DNA of 64,000 nt from Pseudoxanthomonas sacheonensis (lineage in GTDB: Bacteria; Pseudomonadota; Gammaproteobacteria; Xanthomonadales; Xanthomonadaceae). The stretch covers positions 1-64,000 of the forward strand of contig NZ_PDWS01000023.1 of the NCBI RefSeq assembly GCF_010093305.1. Direction: 5' to 3'. The position numbers were made by a program, and so were the translations under genes. Shown piece after piece: positions 8,769 to 18,384 of this stretch. The notes under the pieces were generated by a model, which did not search any database, was not told where the DNA came from, and saw only the letters and a list, made by a program, of their open reading frames with translations. The first letter of the stretch is position 1; every line of letters begins with the position of its first letter.

Positions 8769-8878
8769 ACCCGTTCGTGGTGAGCCTGTCGAACCACGCT
8801 TTTCGCTGGATATCCGATTCATTGAGGTCCGAAGCAAACCGCATAGAGCGTGGTTCGACAGGCTCGCCACGAATGGAA
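8769..8878. repeat. inverted pair of GTTCGACAGGCTC repeat
   Basis: The left arm TCGTGGTGAGCCTGTCGAAC and right arm GTTCGACAGGCTCGCCACGA are near-perfect inverted copies separated by ~45 bases, between the convergent auxiliary lipoprotein gene and alkB. The same sequence is a common intergenic repeat in Xanthomonas relatives. It may act as a shared bidirectional terminator. Confidence 0.8.
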
Positions 8879-8895
8879 TTGCGGAGGGTCGCCCT

Positions 8896-9510
8896 TCACT
8901 GCTTCAGGATCAGGCGAAACGTCAGATTGATGCGTTCCCCCACCGGTCGGGCCGTACGCGGCAACGAGTGCCTGTAGTTCGCCTGCGTGTCCCCGCGCAT
9001 CACCAGCAGACTGCCGTGCGCCAACGGCAGTTCCAGTTTGCGCGACGGTTCCCGGCGATGCTTCAGCACGAAGCGCCGTGTCGCGCCCAGACTCAGGGAA
9101 GCGATCACCGGCTGCGGCCCCAGTTCGGATTCGTCGTCGCTGTGCCAGCCCATGTAATCGCGCCCATGGCGGTAGCGGTTGGCCAGAACGCTGTTGAACC
9201 GGCAATCCAACTCGCGCGCCAGCCGCCGGCGGAGCTCTGTCAGCGGCAGCGGCCAAGGCCTCGGTTGGAAACGGGTACCCGAATATGTGTAGGCCGCGTC
9301 TTCGTCGCCTATCCAGCAGCTCAGCCTGGGAGAGTCCACCTCACGGCCGAACAGGCGTATGCGGTGCGTCTCCCATTCGATCGCATCCCGCAACTCCGCA
9401 AACAGCGCATCGGCCTGCCCGGCCTGCAGCCAGTCCGGCGCGAACCAGAGTTCCGCGCCGGGCAGAGCCTGATCGTTACCATTCGTTGCAAGGGGACGCA
9501 GTACGGACAT
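8896..9510 (-). CDS. alkB: AlkB-like 2-oxoglutarate/Fe(II) dioxygenase (DNA alkylation repair)
   Basis: 204-residue enzyme of the AlkB family, which oxidatively removes alkyl groups from DNA or RNA bases. The iron ligands are visible as H-x-D in YMGWHSDDE and a downstream His in YRHSLPRT. The 2-oxoglutarate-binding arginines sit in R-x5-R (RPVGERINLTFR). The N-terminal half holds the nucleotide-recognition lid (SCWIGDEDAAYTYSG). The start at 9510 (MSVLRPL) was chosen over the longer frame from 9546. The gene is convergent with the mla operon and divergent from the ETF-QO gene. Confidence 0.9.
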   Translation of the reverse strand: MSVLRPLATNGNDQALPGAELWFAPDWLQAGQADALFAELRDAIEWETHRIRLFGREVDSPRLSCWIGDEDAAYTYSGTRFQPRPWPLPLTELRRRLARELDCRFNSVLANRYRHGRDYMGWHSDDESELGPQPVIASLSLGATRRFVLKHRREPSRKLELPLAHGSLLVMRGDTQANYRHSLPRTARPVGERINLTFRLILKQ

Positions 9511-9578
9511 GGAGCCATGCTGGCGGATTTGCCCCTTCCTCCGCAAACGCCGAAAATAGCCGCAGCCGCAAGCCAGCC

Positions 9579-11198
9579 ATGGAAACCCCGATGACCGATG
9601 CAGAACGCGATGTGATGGAGTACGACGTCGTCACCGTCGGCGCAGGCCCCGCGGGTCTGTCCTTCGCGATCCGGCTCAAGCAGATCAATCCGGACATCAG
9701 CGTCTGCGTGATCGAGAAATCCAGCACCATCGGCGCGCATATCCTGTCCGGCGCGGTGATCGAACCCGGTCCGCTGGATGCCCTGCTGCCCGGCTGGCGC
9801 GACGCGCCTCCGCCGATCTGCGTGGCGGCCAAGGAAGACGAGTTCTGGCACCTGAACAAAACCGGCGGACGCAAGTTCCCGTTCGTCCCGCCCGGCATGA
9901 ACAACCACGGCAACTTCATCGTCAGTCTCGGCGCGATGTGCGCGTGGCTGGCGCCGCAGGCCGAGGCGCTGGGCGTGGAGATCTACCCCGGCTTCGCCGC
10001 CGCCGAAACCCTGCACGACGACCAGGGAAAAGTCATCGGCGTACGCATCGGCGACATGGGAGTGGCGCGGGACGGTTCCCATAAGCCCGGCTACACCGCA
10101 GGCATCGACATCCATGCCAAGGTCACCGTGCTGGCCGAAGGCGCGCGCGGGCATTTGACCAAGCGCCTGGTCAAACGATTCGCCTTGGACAACGACAGCG
10201 ATCCGCAGGGCTATTCGATCGGCATCAAGGAACTGTGGCAGGTACCGGAAGGCCGCGTGTCCGCAGGAAAAATCGTGCACACGCTGGGCTGGCCCGCCGA
10301 CAACCGTACCTATGGCGGCAGCTTCCTGTACCACCTGGAAAACAACCAGATCGCACTGGGTTACGTGAGCGGCCTGGATTACAAGGATCCCGGGTACAAG
10401 CCCTGGGAAGCTTTCCAGCAGTGGAAGAACCATCCGCTGATCGCGCCCCTGCTGGAAGGCGGCACGATCCTGTCGGCCGGCGCGCGCGCCATCGTCACCG
10501 GCGGTTGGCAATCGCTGCCCAAAGTCGAGATGCCCGGCGCGCTGCTGATCGGCGATACCGCCGGCCTGCTCAACGTGCCCAAGATCAAGGGCACCCACCA
10601 GGCCATCCGCAGCGGCATGCTCGCCGCCGAACACCTGGCGCAATCGATGGATCCGGCCGGCTTCGACGCGAAGCTGCGCGCTTCCGATGCGATGAAGGAA
10701 CTGAAGCGGGTGCGCAACATCAAGCCCGGCTTCAAGAAAGGCTTGTGGTTCGGCATGTTGAATGCGGGCTGGGAAACCGTCACCGGCGGCCTGTCGCCAT
10801 GGACGCTGAAGATGAAGCCCGACTGGTCCTCGCTGGACAAGCTGGGCGAACACGAGCAGCCCAAGCGCGACTACGTGCAACGCACCCTCGCCCCGCGCGA
10901 CCGCCTGCAGGCCGTCTACTACGCCGCCACCGAGCACGACGAAGACCAGCCCGTGCACCTGAAGGTCGCCGACACCTCGATCTGCATCACCCGTTGCGCC
11001 GAGGAATACGACAACCCCTGCACCCGCTTCTGCCCCGCCAACGTCTACGAGATCGTTGCGGACGAAGCCGGAAAACGCCTGCAGATCAACGCCGCCAACT
11101 GCGTGCACTGCAAGACCTGCGACATCAAGGACCCGTACGAGATCATCACCTGGGTGACGCCGGAAGGTGGTTCGGGGCCGAACTACCAGAATCTGTAA
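9579..11198 (+). CDS. electron transfer flavoprotein-ubiquinone oxidoreductase (ETF-QO)
   Basis: 539-residue membrane-associated FAD and 4Fe-4S enzyme that passes electrons from ETF to ubiquinone. The N-terminal Rossmann FAD site is GAGPAGLSFAIRLKQ (near residues 21-35). The hydrophobic ubiquinone-binding region is in the middle. The C-terminal ferredoxin-like cluster has cysteines in CITRCAEEYDNPCTRFCP and CVHCKTCDIKDP. Length and end (GGSGPNYQNL) match the family. The ETF partner genes lie at 18.4-20.1 kb, separated by accessory genes. The start at 9579 is preferred, with ATG 9591 possible. Confidence 0.95.
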   Translation: METPMTDAERDVMEYDVVTVGAGPAGLSFAIRLKQINPDISVCVIEKSSTIGAHILSGAVIEPGPLDALLPGWRDAPPPICVAAKEDEFWHLNKTGGRKFPFVPPGMNNHGNFIVSLGAMCAWLAPQAEALGVEIYPGFAAAETLHDDQGKVIGVRIGDMGVARDGSHKPGYTAGIDIHAKVTVLAEGARGHLTKRLVKRFALDNDSDPQGYSIGIKELWQVPEGRVSAGKIVHTLGWPADNRTYGGSFLYHLENNQIALGYVSGLDYKDPGYKPWEAFQQWKNHPLIAPLLEGGTILSAGARAIVTGGWQSLPKVEMPGALLIGDTAGLLNVPKIKGTHQAIRSGMLAAEHLAQSMDPAGFDAKLRASDAMKELKRVRNIKPGFKKGLWFGMLNAGWETVTGGLSPWTLKMKPDWSSLDKLGEHEQPKRDYVQRTLAPRDRLQAVYYAATEHDEDQPVHLKVADTSICITRCAEEYDNPCTRFCPANVYEIVADEAGKRLQINAANCVHCKTCDIKDPYEIITWVTPEGGSGPNYQNL

Positions 11199-11205
11199 CC
11201 GTCCG

Positions 11206-13281
11206 ATGGTTCCGACCCGCAATCAGTTCGCGAATACGCTCTTCAATGTATTGCGCTTCTCTTTTCGATTGCTGCCTCTTTCCGATGCACGCCGCGACTA
11301 CGTGCGCCAGCGGTTCCTGACCAGGTTCTCCGGGTGGGTCCCGCAGACGCCACGCGGCTCTTGGACCGACTCTGGCGATAAGCACCGACCGTACTCGCGA
11401 GCCGACGCGCCTGCGATCGGCCACGTGCCTTACACAAGCAACAGCCTTCCCGAATTACTGCCCGCGAGGTTGGTTGCGTTCTTCTTGCCGCAATTCCACG
11501 TCATTCCGGAGAACGATGAATGGTGGGGAAAGGGATTCACCGAGTGGCGGAACGTAACGCGAGCACTGCCGCAATTCGAAGGACATGCACAACCCCGACT
11601 TCCAGGCGACCTGGGTTACTACGACCTAACCGCCCCAGGCGTCATGCATGAGCAAGCCCGCTTGGCACGCGAATACGGCATCGCTGCATTCTGTTCTTAT
11701 TTCTACTGGTTCGATGGGAAAACCCTGCTGGACGCGCCGCTGCAGAACTGGCTGCATGACCCCGCGCTGGAGCTTCCGCTCTGTCTGTGTTGGGCGAACG
11801 AGAACTGGTCCCGGCGATGGGACGGCCGCAACGACGATATCCTGATCGAGCAAAATCATAGCGCGGCCGATGATATCGCCTTCATCAGCCATGTCGCCGA
11901 ATATTTGCGCGACCCCCGCTACTTGCGTGTCGACGGCAAACCGATGCTGCTTGTCTACCGTCCCGGCTTACTGCCAGATGCGGCGGCGACCGCGGAACGG
12001 TGGAGGAATTGGTGTCGCGACAATGGAATCGGCGAGATCCACCTGGTTTACGTCCAAAGTTTCGAACGTCCCATTCCGGGGCGGATAGGCTTTGACGCAG
12101 CGGTAGAGTTTCCGCCCAACCTGCATCAACCTACCTCGATCGTAATGAAACAGCGCCTGATCAATCGGCACTACAACGGCCAAGTCGTCGATTGGCGCGA
12201 GCTTTCCAGGCAATTCCAAGAACGAGACCGGGCAAACTATCGCTTATATCCCGGCGTCAATTGCGGTTGGGACAATGAGGCCCGGCGATCCGGCAAGGGC
12301 CTTGTATATCTGCATGCGTCTCCGCGCAGATATGGCGACTGGCTGCAGCACGCCATCCGCCGTGTCCAGGACCATCCCGCCTCGGAACGCTTGGTCTTCG
12401 TCAACGCTTGGAACGAATGGGCTGAGGGAGCGGTGCTTGAACCCGACGCGCGTCTTGGTTACGCCTACCTCGGCGCCACCAGACATGCGCTTGCAGCATC
12501 GGTGAACGAGCAGGGCCTCGCGTCGAAAAGCACGGCAAGGAACCACGTCGTCGTCCATGCGTGGTATCTGGATGCCTTCGACGAAATAATGGAATCATTG
12601 CAGTCCAGCGGCGTCGATTGGCACATCACAGTGACCACGGGCGCGCATATAGCCGAAGAAATCAAGCAACGTCTTTCGGAAATGGGGATGTCTTTCGACC
12701 TCTTCGTCAGCGAGAATCGCGGGAGGGATATTCTCCCCTTCCTCAAAGTCGCCAACCGCTTGATAGACGAAGGTGTCGACGTAGTTCTCAAGCTTCATAC
12801 GAAGCGATCCACGCATCTTGAAAACGGCAACCAATGGCGACAAGAAATGATTCGCCGGCTCATCGGCGGCGATCGTGCCCGCTCTATCTTGCGCGCCTTC
12901 GACAAACAGCCTGGGCTCGGCCTCGTCGCTCCAGAAGGACATGTGCGAACTCTTTCTGCACATGTGGGAAGCAATACCGAAACTGTTCAGTTTTTGGTGA
13001 CGCGCCTTGGACTGGCAGCATCGGCGCCCGAAGCCGGGGCATTCGTCGCAGGCAGCATGTTTTGGGCTAGGCTCAGCGCATTGAGACCCTTGCTGGACGC
13101 CCATCTCGACGAGTCCGACTTCGAAAACGAAGATGGACAGATCGACGGAACAATGGCTCACGCCATTGAACGGATATTCACTTGCGTTTCGGCGGATGCC
13201 GGTTATCGCATGACGTGCGCGGACGACCCCGACGGTCCGGATGCCGTACCCGGTTCCTCCAGCTATCCTTACGCGAGTTGA
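11206..13281 (+). CDS. WbsX/GH99-like glycan protein fused to rhamnan synthesis protein F (RgpF) domain
   Basis: 691-residue cytoplasmic protein with two parts. Residues ~85-430 are a WbsX (glycoside hydrolase 99-like, TIM-barrel) domain with PQFHVIPENDEWWGKGFTEW and CWANENWSRRWDG. Residues ~445-680 are RgpF-like (VVVHAWYLDAF, SENRGRDILPFLKVANRL, KLHTKRS). Such proteins occur in O-antigen and rhamnan clusters. Here the gene is alone, 8 bases after ETF-QO and about 7 kb from the LPS locus, with a lower GC look than its neighbours. The catalytic role is unproven. A shared terminator follows at 13353. Confidence 0.8.
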   Translation: MVPTRNQFANTLFNVLRFSFRLLPLSDARRDYVRQRFLTRFSGWVPQTPRGSWTDSGDKHRPYSRADAPAIGHVPYTSNSLPELLPARLVAFFLPQFHVIPENDEWWGKGFTEWRNVTRALPQFEGHAQPRLPGDLGYYDLTAPGVMHEQARLAREYGIAAFCSYFYWFDGKTLLDAPLQNWLHDPALELPLCLCWANENWSRRWDGRNDDILIEQNHSAADDIAFISHVAEYLRDPRYLRVDGKPMLLVYRPGLLPDAAATAERWRNWCRDNGIGEIHLVYVQSFERPIPGRIGFDAAVEFPPNLHQPTSIVMKQRLINRHYNGQVVDWRELSRQFQERDRANYRLYPGVNCGWDNEARRSGKGLVYLHASPRRYGDWLQHAIRRVQDHPASERLVFVNAWNEWAEGAVLEPDARLGYAYLGATRHALAASVNEQGLASKSTARNHVVVHAWYLDAFDEIMESLQSSGVDWHITVTTGAHIAEEIKQRLSEMGMSFDLFVSENRGRDILPFLKVANRLIDEGVDVVLKLHTKRSTHLENGNQWRQEMIRRLIGGDRARSILRAFDKQPGLGLVAPEGHVRTLSAHVGSNTETVQFLVTRLGLAASAPEAGAFVAGSMFWARLSALRPLLDAHLDESDFENEDGQIDGTMAHAIERIFTCVSADAGYRMTCADDPDGPDAVPGSSSYPYAS

Positions 13282-13352
13282 AGCACCCTGAATACGTCTT
13301 CACCGACGCGACGCGCTTCTTCTCTCCATCTTTCCGGCTTTTCTGCGGACAA

Positions 13353-13386
13353 AAGAAAGCCGGGCTGAATAACCCGGCTTTCTTCA
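13353..13386. terminator. bidirectional intrinsic terminator
   Basis: GAAAGCCGGG and CCCGGCTTTC form a 10-bp stem around a 7-base loop, with A residues before and T residues after. It lies between two convergent genes (the WbsX-RgpF gene and the metalloprotease gene) and suits both. Confidence 0.8.
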
Positions 13387-13400
13387 TCGCTTACGCTCGG

Positions 13401-15743
13401 TCAGGTTGGCGGCGCCAACTCGAATTCCCAGGTCAGGTCAGTGCCAGTGGGATATAGCGCAGTGGCGATCGAGGCCAAGTAGGTTTGGAAACCGTCCGCA
13501 CCGTTCATGACGAACACCTCCGTTTTACCCGACCCACCCTGCTTGTAGATGGCATACACATCCAACTTGCCATCTTTATTGTAGTCGCCAACCTTGAAAT
13601 TCCACACGTTGCTCGAACCGGTAGCGTAAAGCACGGAAGCCGTATTCAACAGATAAGATTGGAAGTTGGTTGCACCATTGAGTACATGGACTTCGGTCTT
13701 GCCCGAAGCGCCGTTCTTGAAGATCGTATAAAGGTCGAGCGTGTTATCGGCGTTGTAATCGCCCAAGGCAAATTCCCAGGCGTAATCGGTGCCCGTGTTG
13801 GCCAGGGTCGTCGCAGTGTGGGCCAGATAGGTCTTGAAATTGTCCGCGCCATTCAAGACATGGATTTCCGTTTTTCCGGAAGCGCCCACTCGCAATATGG
13901 CATAGATATCCGGCTTGCCGTCCTTGTTGTAATCGCCAGCCTTGAATATCCAGCGATTGTCCGAGCCGGTCTGCGCGAGCGGCGTAGTGCCGTGATAGAG
14001 GAAAGTCTTGAAACGATCAGCGCCACTCAGGACGTGCACTTCCGTGGTATTGGAGGCGCCCACCTTGAAAATCGTGTACAGGTCGGACTTGCCGTCTGCG
14101 TTGTAATCCGCGAACTGGAAATTCCAAGCCTTGTCGATACCGGTGCGCGCCAGACCGGTTGCCGTTCCATAACTGAATCTGGAGAAATTATTGGCGCCGT
14201 CCAGCGGGAATACTTCGGTGAAGTTCGAAGCACCCATTTTGAAGATGCTATACAGATCAAGCTGGTTCTCGAAAGGCACTACCGCCTGCCGGAAGGTCGC
14301 CACTACCGGAATTGTCTGATTCAGGCTGCGTGCGTTGTCGGTCTGATCGGCCACACCGCAGGCCAGATTACCAGCCGGCCCACACTTCAGAACCAGCGGA
14401 TTGGAGAAGGTGCGGTAGAAATTCTGGTTGTTATCCCCATACGCCATGATGGTGTAGAAGTTGCCGTTGGCCTCGGTCGTCTTCATACCGAACGAATACG
14501 GATAACGGCCGTACAACAGGCTTCCGTCCGTCTTCTTGGAGTTGTCGCGATCGTGGGCAGAGCCCATCAGGTGGCCAAGTTCATGGACCAGCGTTTCCGC
14601 AGCACAAAAATAGCTGTTGCCATCGGTGCCGGTGTCGTTGCCGTCGCTGATCACCGCGAATCCGAAATCGTCGTCTGTCGTTGGATTGATCGGAGTCTGA
14701 TCGGATCCATTCAACCAGGCGATACCGCAGCCATCGTTTTCCGGAGTCTGAAACTTGCGAACCAGCACTGCCAGATCGGCACCGTACTGATCGCGCGCCG
14801 TCCGGATCGGTGCTAGCGATGCCGGAACCGTCACAGTCGTTGTTCCGTTGTGGCCGGTAAGCTCACCAAGTGCGGCCTTGTTGGTCGTGGTATCCGTGTA
14901 GTCGACCTGCACGGCATTCACCAAGCGCAAAGCGCCGGTTATCAAGCTGTTGGTGAACGCCTGATTGCCCACGTCGATCAGGAAGGCCAGACGCGTTACC
15001 GCTGCCGACTGGCTGCCCTGTGCAGTTGCGAATCCTGCGGTATATCCAATCGCGACATCAACAGTACTGGCAGGTGTGGCAGCCTTCGTTTCAACCGCCG
15101 ACTGAGACACCTGCGCTTTCGTGGCCGATGCCAACAGCGCCGAGCGCAGAGCCAGCGCCGGTGGCACCATCATGTCGGTTCGGCTATTGGGGTTCTTGAC
15201 CTTGGAAAGGTCGGTCTGCACTGCGTACAGCTGGCCGCCGCGCGTCTGCAGACTGAGAGGAGCGCCCGCTTGCTGCGGAATCGAGCCGTAGACCGCGTCT
15301 TCACCGAAGGTCAGGATGGCTTCCTGCTTCTGGTCGCCGCCTATGACGCGGCCGATCCAGGTCCAGTTGCCATCGGGATGTTCGACATGGCGCTCATAAC
15401 GCACCTTGACCTGCGACCCATCCGGGGACGGAATGGACATGACGCCATCAACGACGGCCTTAAGCGCATGCGCTTCGCTGATTGCGACCGGGTACCAGGT
15501 GTAGGCGCCTTCACGCTTGATCGCGGCGCCTTTGTTCTTGTAGCTGATCAGTTCGCCGCGATCCGGGGCGTTGGCGACCGACCGGGAAGCTTGGCGTCCC
15601 GTCTGCACCGAAGGCAGTCGTTGGGCAGTGCGGGCAGCAGCCGAGGCGGCGCCCCGCTGATCGCCGAACTTAGTATCGGGAGCTTCGGCAGTGCAGCCGG
15701 CCAGACATACCAACAGAGCGCAAGCGCCTACGCGAAACTTCAT
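13401..15743 (-). CDS. metzincin-type zinc metalloprotease lipoprotein with FG-GAP-like repeats
   Basis: 780-residue predicted lipoprotein: signal peptide with lipobox LAGC (Cys17), a pro-like region to ~residue 220, and a reprolysin-like protease domain at ~225-480. The zinc site is H-E-x2-H-x2-G-x2-H at 387-397 (HELGHLMGSAH). The C-terminal ~290 residues are five nearly identical ~58-residue units, each with an LYTIF..GASG-TEVHVLNGA block; most units carry D-Y-N-x-D-x-x-x-D, like calcium-binding FG-GAP/VCBS blades. Substrate is unknown. It is flanked by its own terminator and an AT-rich upstream region, suggesting an accessory gene. Confidence 0.85.
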   Translation of the reverse strand: MKFRVGACALLVCLAGCTAEAPDTKFGDQRGAASAAARTAQRLPSVQTGRQASRSVANAPDRGELISYKNKGAAIKREGAYTWYPVAISEAHALKAVVDGVMSIPSPDGSQVKVRYERHVEHPDGNWTWIGRVIGGDQKQEAILTFGEDAVYGSIPQQAGAPLSLQTRGGQLYAVQTDLSKVKNPNSRTDMMVPPALALRSALLASATKAQVSQSAVETKAATPASTVDVAIGYTAGFATAQGSQSAAVTRLAFLIDVGNQAFTNSLITGALRLVNAVQVDYTDTTTNKAALGELTGHNGTTTVTVPASLAPIRTARDQYGADLAVLVRKFQTPENDGCGIAWLNGSDQTPINPTTDDDFGFAVISDGNDTGTDGNSYFCAAETLVHELGHLMGSAHDRDNSKKTDGSLLYGRYPYSFGMKTTEANGNFYTIMAYGDNNQNFYRTFSNPLVLKCGPAGNLACGVADQTDNARSLNQTIPVVATFRQAVVPFENQLDLYSIFKMGASNFTEVFPLDGANNFSRFSYGTATGLARTGIDKAWNFQFADYNADGKSDLYTIFKVGASNTTEVHVLSGADRFKTFLYHGTTPLAQTGSDNRWIFKAGDYNKDGKPDIYAILRVGASGKTEIHVLNGADNFKTYLAHTATTLANTGTDYAWEFALGDYNADNTLDLYTIFKNGASGKTEVHVLNGATNFQSYLLNTASVLYATGSSNVWNFKVGDYNKDGKLDVYAIYKQGGSGKTEVFVMNGADGFQTYLASIATALYPTGTDLTWEFELAPPT

Positions 15744-15888
15744 GAGAACCCTCAACCCGACTGAATTTATTGCCCCTGATGGCAAACTATAACCCGCGAC
15801 CCCGCTTAACAATAGTGAGAGCGGTCGCGGTTATCCGGCATATTTGGGCCTTATACAGGTTAAGCCGACGCGGGGCTTATTGTTCCTT

Positions 15889-16515
15889 TCAGGTGAAACC
15901 GACGCCCGTTTTGGCTTCCAGATCGTCTCGGGTCACTCCTTCGGCCGATTCCACAAGCACCAGCCCTTTGGGGGTTACGTCGAATACCGCCAGGTCCGTG
16001 ATGATCCGGTTCACCACCCCTACCCCGGTCAAGGGAAGATCGCATTCGGGAAGAATCTTGTGGCTGCCGTCTTTCGCCACATGCTCCATCAACACCACGA
16101 TGCGCTTGACCCCGGCCACCAGGTCCATGGCGCCGCCCATGCCCTTGACCATCTTGCCGGGCACCATCCAGTTGGCCAAATCGCCCTTGTCGGTGACCTG
16201 CATGGCGCCCAGCACGGCCAGATCGATGTGGCCCCCGCGGATCATGGCGAAGGAGTCGTGGCTGCCGAAATAGCTGGCTCCCTTGCGGGCGGTGACGGTC
16301 TGCTTGCCGGCATTGATCAGGTCGGCGTCGATTTCGTTTTCGGTCGGGAACGGGCCGATGCCCAACAGCCCGTTCTCGGACTGCAGCCATACATCCATAC
16401 CCTCGGGTATGTAATTGGCCACCAAAGTCGGCAGGCCGATACCCAGGTTCACATAGGCGCCATCGGTCAATTCCAGGGCGGCGCGCTGGGCCATCTCGTC
16501 GCGGGTCCAGGCCAT
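15889..16515 (-). CDS. scoB: 3-oxoacid (succinyl-CoA:acetoacetate) CoA-transferase subunit B
   Basis: 208-residue subunit of the heterodimeric CoA-transferase that activates acetoacetate using succinyl-CoA. The catalytic glutamate motif [10 protein letters not shown] is present near residue 49. It also has [13 protein letters not shown] near the start and the conserved [14 protein letters not shown] segment. The start ATG overlaps the last base of scoA, so translation is coupled. Substrate assignment follows family and gene pairing; related acetate- or butyrate-type transferases cannot be excluded from sequence alone. Confidence 0.92.
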   Translation of the reverse strand: MAWTRDEMAQRAALELTDGAYVNLGIGLPTLVANYIPEGMDVWLQSENGLLGIGPFPTENEIDADLINAGKQTVTARKGASYFGSHDSFAMIRGGHIDLAVLGAMQVTDKGDLANWMVPGKMVKGMGGAMDLVAGVKRIVVLMEHVAKDGSHKILPECDLPLTGVGVVNRIITDLAVFDVTPKGLVLVESAEGVTRDDLEAKTGVGFT

Positions 16516-17261
16516 CAGCGGGTTCCTCCGGTCACGGTACGGTTTTCTATGCGCTTTTCAGGATGGGGGTTGTGCACCAGGCGGTCCACGTAGATGCCGG
16601 GCGTATGGATCTGGTCGGGGTCCAGTTCGCCCACCTCCACGATGATTTCCGCTTCGGCGATGCACACCTTGCCCGCGGTGGCCACGGCTGGATTGAAGTT
16701 GCGCGCGGTCTTGCGATAGATCAAGTTGCCAGCGGTGTCGGCCTTCCAGGCTTTCACCAGCGACACATCCGCCTTCAATGCGGTTTCCATCACATAGTTG
16801 AACCCGTCGAATTCCCGCGTTTCCTTGCCCTCGGCAACGATGGTGCCGTAACCGGTGCGGGTGAAGAACGCCGGGATTCCCGCCCCGCCGGCGCGCAGGC
16901 GTTCGGCCAGCGTGCCCTGCGGGTTGAACTCCAGTTCCAGTTCGCCGGAAAGATATTGCCGTTCGAATTCCTTGTTCTCGCCGACATACGAGGAAATCAT
17001 CTTGCGGATCTGGCGCGTGGAGAGCAGTTGGCCAAGGCCGAAACCGTCTACGCCGGCATTGTTGGAAATGGCGGTCAAGCCTTTGACCCCACTGTCGCGC
17101 AAGGCCAGGATCAATGCTTCGGGAATGCCGCACAAGCCAAAGCCGCCAACCGCCACGATCTGATCGTCGGCGACGACGCCCTTCAGGGCCGCATCGGCGC
17201 TGGGATAGAGCTTGCTCTTGGCTCCGCTACGCGAAGGCGAGGAGGCGACCGCTTCGACCAT
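16515..17261 (-). CDS. scoA: 3-oxoacid CoA-transferase subunit A
   Basis: 248-residue alpha subunit; the conserved core starts near residue 18 ([13 protein letters not shown]) and includes [29 protein letters not shown] and [16 protein letters not shown]. It has about 15 extra N-terminal residues ([15 protein letters not shown]) compared with typical family starts, and no other in-frame ATG lies before the core, so 17261 is retained. It forms a two-gene operon with scoB, and is divergent from the ATP-grasp gene. Confidence 0.92.
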   Translation of the reverse strand: MVEAVASSPSRSGAKSKLYPSADAALKGVVADDQIVAVGGFGLCGIPEALILALRDSGVKGLTAISNNAGVDGFGLGQLLSTRQIRKMISSYVGENKEFERQYLSGELELEFNPQGTLAERLRAGGAGIPAFFTRTGYGTIVAEGKETREFDGFNYVMETALKADVSLVKAWKADTAGNLIYRKTARNFNPAVATAGKVCIAEAEIIVEVGELDPDQIHTPGIYVDRLVHNPHPEKRIENRTVTGGTR

Positions 17262-17372
17262 GACCTTATCCGTTCGGGAAATTGCCGGTCATTTTAACCG
17301 GCTGCCCGCAACGCACACAGGTACTTTCGGCCAATACCCACCGGCGAACGCGGCCGCCCTTAAACTTGGGCC

Positions 17373-18275
17373 ATGAAGACACTCGCTCTGATCACCGCGG
17401 TCGCCGCCACCGGTCACGATGAAGACCTTGCCCCCATGCTTGAAGCCTGTGCCCGTGCCGGCCTGCGGGCGCGCGCGGTCGCCTGGGACGACGCCACGGT
17501 CAGTTGGAGCCGCTTCGATGCGGCGCTGCTGCGTTCTCCCTGGGACTACACCGAACGCTTGGCGGAATTCCTGGACTGGTGCGACCGCGTGCAGCAATCC
17601 ACCCGGCTGCTGAATCCGCTCGATGTCGTTCGCTGGAATACGGACAAACACTACCTTGCCGATCTGCAAGCGGCCGGTGTGCCGGTTGTACCCACCCTGT
17701 TCGTGGAGCCGGACGCCGAGCCCCTTGAGGCGTTGCAGGCCTTCCTAGCAGCGGAAACAACAGAAGAATTCGTGGTCAAGCCTGCTGTCAGCGCGGGCTC
17801 CCGCGATACCCAGCGTTATTCCCGCGCACAGGATTTCGCAGCCGGCAACCATATCGCCCGGCTGCTTGAGCAGGGGCGCAGCGTGATGCTGCAGCCCTAC
17901 CTGTGTTCGGTAGACAGCGCGGGCGAAACCGCATTGATCTACTTCGACGGGCAATTCAGCCACGCTATCGGCAAAGGTGCGCTGCTGCGGCCCGACCAGC
18001 CCGCCACTACCACGCCCCACGCCACCGGCCAGATAACCCCGCGCGAAGCCGACCCGGCAGAACGTCGACTGGCCGAAGGCGTCCTCGTGACAATGCAACG
18101 TGTGCTGCAACTCGCCCGGCCGTTGGCCTATGCCCGCATCGATCTGATCCGTGACGACGCAGGCACCCCCCGGCTACTGGAGCTTGAGTTGACCGAGCCT
18201 TCCTTGTTCTTCGCCCAGGCTCCCGGCAGCGCCGAGCGATTCGCGGCCAACCTGGCCCGCTGTTTGAACGCCTGA
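17373..18275 (+). CDS. ATP-grasp domain protein (DcsG/glutathione-synthetase-like)
   Basis: 300-residue protein with an ATP-grasp fold. The N-terminal pre-grasp half is followed by FVVKPAVSAGSRDTQRYS, the nucleotide-binding strand and loop. Near the end are RIDLIRDD and LLELELTEPSLFF, where the metal-binding acidic residues lie. Family members join a carboxylate to an amine or other nucleophile through an acyl-phosphate; the closest named type I recognise is the cyclo-ligase DcsG of cycloserine biosynthesis. No such pathway is present here, so the substrate is unknown. It lies between scoAB and etfBA as a single gene. Confidence 0.7.
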   Translation: MKTLALITAVAATGHDEDLAPMLEACARAGLRARAVAWDDATVSWSRFDAALLRSPWDYTERLAEFLDWCDRVQQSTRLLNPLDVVRWNTDKHYLADLQAAGVPVVPTLFVEPDAEPLEALQAFLAAETTEEFVVKPAVSAGSRDTQRYSRAQDFAAGNHIARLLEQGRSVMLQPYLCSVDSAGETALIYFDGQFSHAIGKGALLRPDQPATTTPHATGQITPREADPAERRLAEGVLVTMQRVLQLARPLAYARIDLIRDDAGTPRLLELELTEPSLFFAQAPGSAERFAANLARCLNA

Positions 18276-18384
18276 ACCGTACGCACTCGCACGGCCTGCC
18301 CCCGACCGGTAAAATCCCCGGCCTGCCCTCGGCCAGCCGCCGCGATGCCGGGCCTCCCCCTCCCAGCCCAGGAATTCCCGCAGG

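Noticed and set aside
13287-13400. Possible extra small gene between the convergent WbsX-RgpF and metalloprotease genes
   Set aside because: The short frames there overlap the terminator hairpin, have no ribosome site and no homology.
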